NCBI GenBank assembly: GCA_017577715.1
Contig: PKRC01000015.1
Location: 1 to 47,202 of the forward strand
Length of the DNA stretch: 47,202 nt
Source: Clostridia bacterium
GTDB taxonomy: Bacteria > Bacillota > Clostridia > Caldicoprobacterales > Caldicoprobacteraceae
Reading direction: 5' to 3'
Shown here piece after piece: positions 42,868-47,202 of this stretch; the stretch's first letter is position 1, and the number at the start of each line of letters is the position of its first letter. A model generated the notes under the pieces. That model saw only the letters and a program-made list of their open reading frames with translations. It was not told the origin of the DNA and did no database searches. The position numbers were made by a program, and so were the translations under genes.

Positions 42868-44418
42868 TCATACGCCTTTCTCCTTGCCGTTATGCCCATT
42901 CCTGTTGTTCTGCTCCATAACCATCTTATTTATCGCATTTATATATGCCTTGGCACTGGCTTCTATGACGTCTGTGCTAAGCCCACGTCCAATGTATACA
43001 TCCCCATTCTTGCTTATTTTAACCGTTACTTCTCCTAAAGCATCTTTACCGCTGGTCACCGCCTTTAGATAATAATCAATCAACGTAACCTCTATGCCAA
43101 TGGCCCTATCAATAGCTCTGAAGGTAGCATCCACCGGTCCATCTCCGCATGCCGCTTCCTCAAAGACCTCATCATCTCGCCTGATCTTTACGGTAGAAGT
43201 AGCAATGGAGGTATTGCCGCTGGATATGTGAAAATACTCCAATTCATAAGTTTCAGGTACCTTCACCACTTTGTCATTCACAAGGGCCTCTATATCCTTA
43301 TCCATCACGTATTTCTTTTTATCCGCCAGATCTTTAAACTTTTCAAAAGCGGCATTTATCTCCTCAGGCGTAAGATTGGTGAAACCCAGCTCTTTTAACC
43401 TTTCCTCAAAGGCGTGGCGTCCCGAATGTTTCCCAAGCACCATCTGGCTCTGCTTTAATCCGATGGATTCCGGCGTCATGATCTCGTAGGTCTGACGATT
43501 GCTCAGCACGCCGTGCTGGTGGATCCCCGACTCATGGGCAAAGGCATTGACCCCTACAATGGCCTTGTTGGGTTGTACGTGCACCCCGGTTAAATGGCTG
43601 ACCATGGTGCTGGTACGGTATATCTGTTCTGTCACTATATCGGTATAGTAGTCGAAGTAGTCGCTCCTGGTTTTAATGACCATGACGATTTCTTCCAGCG
43701 CCGCATTCCCGGCCCTTTCTCCCAATCCGTTTATGGTACACTCCACCTGTTCAGCACCATTTCTAATAGCTGCAAGGGAGTTGGCCACCGCCAGCCCCAG
43801 GTCATTGTGGCAATGCACGCTTAATATGGCCTTGTCAATGTTTGGAACGTTTTCCCTGATGCTCCTTATGAGGGCACCAAACTCCTCGGGCATGGCATAA
43901 CCCACCGTATCCGGTATGTTGATGACGGTAGCACCGGCATTGATGACTGCTTCCAACACTTTAAAGAGAAACTCCGGCCTGGTTCTGGTTGCATCCTCAG
44001 GCGAAAACTCAACATCTTGGCATAGAGATTTTGCATAGGATACCATCTCTACAGCCCTTTTCAAGACCTCTTCGGGCTCCATTTTAAGCTTATACTTCAT
44101 GTGAATATCGGAAGTAGCAATAAACGTATGAATGCGTGGCCTTGCAGCGTACTTAATGGCCTCCCATGCCCTATCTATGTCCTGCTTCACAGCGCGGGCC
44201 AGCGCTACTATAATCGGCCTTCTAATACTTTGCGCTATAGCCTTCACCGCTTCAAAATCGCCTTTGGAAGCTACAGGGAATCCCGCCTCTATGGCATCCA
44301 CCCCAAGGCGCTCAAGCTGCTTGGCTATCTCCAGTTTCTCCTGGACATTTAAGCTGACACCCGGCGATTGTTCCCCATCACGAAGGGTTGTGTCAAATAT
44401 ATATACCTTTTTGGGCAC
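42868..44418 (-). CDS. leuA: 2-isopropylmalate synthase
   Basis: About 516 residues. First step of leucine synthesis. Start chosen at the GTG 44418, because GAGGGGG is directly abutted to the ATG at 44424 and gives 6-nt spacing only to the GTG. Motifs: YIFDTTLRDGEQSPGVSLN, the metal site HCHNDLGLAVANSLAA, NGLGERAGNAALEE and FAHESGIHQHGV. The C-terminal LeuA dimer/allosteric domain (about 395-505) should bind leucine. Close behind ilvC (about 10-15 bp gap). Confidence 0.96.
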   Translation of the reverse strand: MPKKVYIFDTTLRDGEQSPGVSLNVQEKLEIAKQLERLGVDAIEAGFPVASKGDFEAVKAIAQSIRRPIIVALARAVKQDIDRAWEAIKYAARPRIHTFIATSDIHMKYKLKMEPEEVLKRAVEMVSYAKSLCQDVEFSPEDATRTRPEFLFKVLEAVINAGATVINIPDTVGYAMPEEFGALIRSIRENVPNIDKAILSVHCHNDLGLAVANSLAAIRNGAEQVECTINGLGERAGNAALEEIVMVIKTRSDYFDYYTDIVTEQIYRTSTMVSHLTGVHVQPNKAIVGVNAFAHESGIHQHGVLSNRQTYEIMTPESIGLKQSQMVLGKHSGRHAFEERLKELGFTNLTPEEINAAFEKFKDLADKKKYVMDKDIEALVNDKVVKVPETYELEYFHISSGNTSIATSTVKIRRDDEVFEEAACGDGPVDATFRAIDRAIGIEVTLIDYYLKAVTSGKDALGEVTVKISKNGDVYIGRGLSTDVIEASAKAYINAINKMVMEQNNRNGHNGKEKGV

Positions 44419-44433
44419 ATTCATCCCCCTCTA

Positions 44434-45429
44434 TCATTTATTTTTAATCCACGGCATCATTTTCCTGAGCTCCTTACCCACCTTTTCTATAGGATGCTCC
44501 TGCTCCCTCTTTCGCATAGCGTTAAAGTGTGGACGATTGGCCTGATTTTCCAGTATCCACTTTTTAGCAAAGGTGCCATCCTGAATCTCGGTCAAAACCT
44601 TTTTCATCTCCTTGCGTGTCTCCTCGGTTATAATCCTCTTACCGGTGGTGTAGTCGCCAAACTCGGCAGTATCGCTTATAGAATATCTCATGTAACTCAA
44701 ACCACCCTGATTGATCAGGTCCACTATGAGTTTCAGCTCGTGTAAGCATTCAAAATATGCGCACTCGGGCTGATACCCCGCTTCCACCAATGTTTCGAAT
44801 CCTGCCTTTATAAGTTCTGAAAGGCCACCGCACAGCACTACTTGTTCTCCAAACAGGTCGGTTTCAGTTTCCTCCTTAAAGGTGGTCTCCAGCACGCCAG
44901 CGCGGGTACCGCCTATAGCCTTTGCATAAGCCAAGGCAAGGTCTTTAGCTCGACCAGAGTAATCCTGATGAACCGCTATCAAGCAGGGCACTCCTTTACC
45001 TTCCTGATATTGGCTGCGTACAGTGTGCCCCGGCCCTTTGGGCGCCACCATGGTTACATCCACATATTCGGGAGGAATAATCTGGCCGAAGTGGATATTA
45101 AAACCGTGGGCAAACATGAGCATGTTTCCCTCTTCAAGGTTGGGCTCTATGCTTTCTTTATACAGCTTGGGTTGCTTCTCATCAGGGACTAAAATCATGA
45201 TTATATCGGCCAGCTTTGCAGCTTCTGCAGCATCCATAACCTTGAGTCCGGCTTCCTCGGCCAGCTTCCATGACTTGCTGCCCTTGTACAGGCCTACCAC
45301 CACATCAACCCCGCTATCCTTGAGGTTCAGTGCGTGAGCATGGCCCTGACTGCCGTATCCTATTACGGCCACCTTCTTTCCGCTCAATAATTCCAAATTG
45401 GCATCCTGGTCATAATACAGCTTTGCCAT
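44434..45429 (-). CDS. ilvC: Ketol-acid reductoisomerase (NADP+)
   Basis: 331 residues, class I length. Isomerises and reduces acetolactate or acetohydroxybutyrate. Rossmann motif VIGYGSQGHAHALNLKDSG (20-38); catalytic region APKGPGHTVRSQYQEGKGVP and metal-binding DLFGEQVVLCGG...EAGYQPECAYFECLHE (in parts). AGGGGG precedes the ATG. It lies 30 bp after ilvN. Confidence 0.97.
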   Translation of the reverse strand: MAKLYYDQDANLELLSGKKVAVIGYGSQGHAHALNLKDSGVDVVVGLYKGSKSWKLAEEAGLKVMDAAEAAKLADIIMILVPDEKQPKLYKESIEPNLEEGNMLMFAHGFNIHFGQIIPPEYVDVTMVAPKGPGHTVRSQYQEGKGVPCLIAVHQDYSGRAKDLALAYAKAIGGTRAGVLETTFKEETETDLFGEQVVLCGGLSELIKAGFETLVEAGYQPECAYFECLHELKLIVDLINQGGLSYMRYSISDTAEFGDYTTGKRIITEETRKEMKKVLTEIQDGTFAKKWILENQANRPHFNAMRKREQEHPIEKVGKELRKMMPWIKNK

Positions 45430-45459
45430 CGCTTAATTCCCCCTTCATATTGTAAATTT

Positions 45460-45957
45460 TTATAAATCTTCATCTTTAATGAGTTTGTTTCCCCTGTCCA
45501 CGGCTATGATACCGGTACGAACCATTTCCTTTATCCCAAAGTCCTTGAGCATTTCCTGCAGCGCATCGATCTTTTTCTCGTCGCCAGTTATCTCTATGAT
45601 CATGGAATCCTTGCTTATATCCACAACTTGAGCCCTGAACACGTTAACAATCTGAATTATCTCATTCCTGTTTCCAGGGTCCGCCTGTACCTTTATTAAA
45701 GCTAGCTCCCTGGTCACCGAATCCTCCGCTATATCAGCCACCTTTATAACATCGATTAATTTGTTAAGCTGCTTTGCTACCTGCTCGATCACCTTTTCGT
45801 CTCCGTCTACCACTATGGTCATTCTGGAGATATTAGGGTCTTCCGTTACGCCTACTGCTAAGCTTTCAATGTTGAATGCCCTGCGGCTGAAAAGCCCTGC
45901 CACCTTCGACAGGACGCCCGGCTGATTGGCTACCAACACGCCCAATATGTGTTTCAA
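45460..45957 (-). CDS. ilvN: Acetolactate synthase, small (regulatory) subunit
   Basis: About 165 residues from the TTG at 45957, which AAGGAGG precedes by 7 nt. The longer frame to 45987 reads through the ribosome binding site. The N-terminal ACT domain (HILGVLVANQPGVLSKVAGL, then FNIESLAVGVTEDPNISRMT) binds valine as feedback inhibitor in the family. A C-terminal domain follows (RELALIKVQADPGNRNEI, ITGDEKKIDALQEML). First gene after the T-box leader. Its catalytic partner ilvB is not in this operon. Confidence 0.95.
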   Translation of the reverse strand: MKHILGVLVANQPGVLSKVAGLFSRRAFNIESLAVGVTEDPNISRMTIVVDGDEKVIEQVAKQLNKLIDVIKVADIAEDSVTRELALIKVQADPGNRNEIIQIVNVFRAQVVDISKDSMIIEITGDEKKIDALQEMLKDFGIKEMVRTGIIAVDRGNKLIKDEDL

Positions 45958-46028
45958 TCTTATACCTCCTTCCCCCTGATATGTCAAAAATTCGCCAGCA
46001 AAATGTATAAATATGCAAATAAATATAC

Positions 46029-46320
46029 AAAAAACCTTTCGCCCCCGAAGGGACGAAAGGTTCTCTTTCGTGGTACCACCCTACTTTGCCTGTACCTCAC
46101 GGTACAAAGCCTTACCAGGTTCTAACAAACCCTGGCCTGTAACGGGACCACCCGTAAAGCTCTACTGAAGGCAGCTTAACAGTCTTTTCTCCAAGCTGCC
46201 CCTTTCGAACCTTCTCCTCGGGAGGGAGCATACAACCCATCCGCCCACCAGTTCGCACCATCCACTGGCTCTCTGAAGATAGCTGCGACAGGTCTTATAT
46301 CTCCGTCATCGGATTTCATG
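46029..46320 (-). ncRNA. T-box leader of the ilvN-ilvC-leuA operon
   Basis: About 290 nt, full length. T-box GGTGGTACCACG at 46069-46080. Terminator AACCTTTCGTCCC-TTC-GGGGGCGAAAGGTT with T6 at about 46029-46062. Upstream on the minus strand are stem I elements (CAGAGAGCCAGTGG, GGTGCGAACTGG) and stem II/III regions. Family knowledge: uncharged tRNA pairs with the specifier codon and stabilises the antiterminator. A CTC (Leu) in GTATGCTCCCTCCC is a candidate specifier, as in the Bacillus ilv-leu operon, but I cannot fix the specifier loop by eye. Confidence 0.88.
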
Positions 46321-46688
46321 ATAGCAAAACATAGGCTAATTCTATTTTGCTTAAATCAAAACCATTGAGTAACCGCCAACCTGCGACATATGATAGAATC
46401 ACAAATTTTACATACATTCTGAAACGCGATCGTATATCATTTAACAACCGACGATAATTATAACAACGCCCGACAACAGAACCTTCTTTCATCAAGAAGC
46501 AGCCTGCCGCCGGGTCTTTTGTGAATTTGAGGGATATTTTATCAAGTACTGAAATTATTGTCAATAGGTTTTTTGAAAATTTATAAAATCTAAATTGCAT
46601 TCTAAATTGCAATATTAAATGCAACACTTTTTGAAAAAAGTATGATATAGATATCCAAATTTTAACTTTTTTCATCTGTAAAGCCTTA
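46321..46688. other. Upstream region of the T-box operon
   Basis: AT-rich, no convincing gene. It should hold the operon promoter, but no clean -35/-10 pair with 16-18 bp spacing was found by eye. A minus-strand frame (46316-46675) has no ribosome binding site and an unlikely composition. Confidence 0.4.
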
Positions 46689-46754
46689 TGGTGTCAAGGA
46701 AAGGGTGGAGATTTTCGAGCGTAGGCGAGAAAATACTACCCGACCTTGACATCA
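46689..46754. repeat. 66-bp inverted-repeat element, possibly an IS30-type end
   Basis: TGGTGTCAAGG (46689-46699) and CCTTGACATCA (46744-46754) are inverted repeats with 10 of 11 matches. Between them is a partly complementary stretch (ATTTTCGAGCG / GGCGAGAAAAT). It lies about 100 bp beyond the 3' end of the transposase remnant and may be the terminal region of that IS or an independent small palindromic repeat. Confidence 0.35.
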
Positions 46755-46859
46755 TTTAACAGATGATATAATTGTTTCCAGGCCAGTTGGCATACCTGCC
46801 CAATTGGCCTTAATTGTATTCTATCATCCTGACTCTTTCGATCTCTACGTCAGCTTACT

Positions 46860-47202
46860 TCAACAAATAGCCCTTCTAACAAATAGCCATTCTAATGTTT
46901 TGCCTTTTCTCTTACAGATTTCTAACAGTTCCCTGTAAAAACATTCGTCTGGTGTATTGTAACCCAATATCTTTCTCGGATATTGATTCATCCATCTTTC
47001 TATCTCTTTAACCTCTACTTAACGGTATGTCTTTTATCGCTTTCCCTTTGGGAATAAATCTCCTTATAATCCCATTTTGCCTCTCATTGCTTCCCCTTTC
47101 CCATGACGAGTAAGGATGGCTAAAATATGCTTCGCTTCTCAAGCTCTCTAAAAGGGCTGACAGCTCACTAAACTCTGAACCGTTATCAGCCGTTATGCTC
47201 TT
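46860..47202 (-). pseudogene. IS30-family transposase, C-terminal part, frameshifted and cut by the window edge
   Basis: Minus strand from 47202: ITADNGSEFSELSALLE carries the second catalytic Asp region, and HPYSSWERGSNERQNGIIRR carries the Glu, both typical of IS30 DDE transposases, followed by FIPKGKAIKDIPLSR. At about 47017 the frame shifts by one base. The other frame continues VKEIERWMNQYPRKILGYNT, then PDECFYRELLEICKRKG, to TGA at 46860-46862. The 5' part lies beyond the window. One extra G near GGTTAAAGAG would explain the shift. This copy should be inactive unless the shift is an error or programmed. Confidence 0.8.

Noticed and set aside
46316..46675. 119-codon minus-strand frame upstream of the T-box
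   Set aside because: No ribosome binding site, composition like non-coding AT-rich DNA, and it ends inside the T-box leader.

Overview
The window looks like a chromosomal segment of a low-GC anaerobic member of the Bacillota, probably class Clostridia and possibly a thermophilic lineage. The reasons are strong AGGAGG-type ribosome binding sites, two T-box leaders, a long SRP RNA with an Alu domain upstream of dnaX-ybaB-recR, a DUF5317/HD-GYP pair, PepV, YitT, and a corrinoid methyltransferase (MtaB) relic. The lineage is an inference. No 16S rRNA or other naming marker is present.

Layout. (1) Positions 1-6600 are an accessory, decaying stretch. It holds an IS21-type terminus at the left edge, a divergent LspA-like protein, several small membrane proteins, a lipoprotein, a truncated ICMT-family gene, an orphan C-terminal fragment, and about 900 bp of purine/pyrimidine-skewed non-coding DNA. 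(2) 6615-10400 (minus strand, except the plus-strand tRNA) is a core block: recR, ybaB, dnaX, SRP RNA and tRNA-Ser(GGA). (3) 10700-17750 (plus) holds a conserved hypothetical gene, a 25-codon micro-ORF behind a structured leader, an HD-GYP phosphodiesterase, DUF5317, a duplicated-domain lipoprotein, a 5'-truncated mtaB and a DUF438-hemerythrin-PAS protein. (4) 17800-26130 is mixed: a WYL regulator divergent from ilvB (with a shortened T-box leader), a UbiA prenyltransferase, ogt, pepV, yitT and nagB. (5) 26640-34650 (plus) is a five-component peptide/oligopeptide ABC importer operon plus a small membrane protein. (6) 34652-46320 (minus) is the branched-chain amino acid block: T-box, ilvN, ilvC, leuA, cimA, leuC, leuD, leuB, then an M23 peptidase, a nitroreductase and ilvD. 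(7) The right edge is the 3' end of a frameshifted IS30-family transposase.

How the genes work together. IlvB/IlvN, IlvC and IlvD give the valine/isoleucine common pathway. LeuA, LeuCD and LeuB give leucine. CimA plus LeuCD/LeuB gives 2-oxobutyrate without threonine. IlvB is about 25 kb from its regulatory subunit IlvN. Its leader carries an almost identical T-box antiterminator/terminator, but the specifier part appears to be deleted.

The most unusual system is the ABC importer. Its OppC-type permease carries seven RCC1-like repeats, a complete predicted beta-propeller, spliced into the first extracytoplasmic loop. Its DppF-type ATPase carries about 185 residues of predicted coiled coil between Walker A and the Q-loop. 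Other points worth checking are a probable one-base lesion at the cimA start, a dyad-containing promoter shared by two unlinked membrane-protein genes, and the structured leader with micro-ORF in front of the HD-GYP gene.
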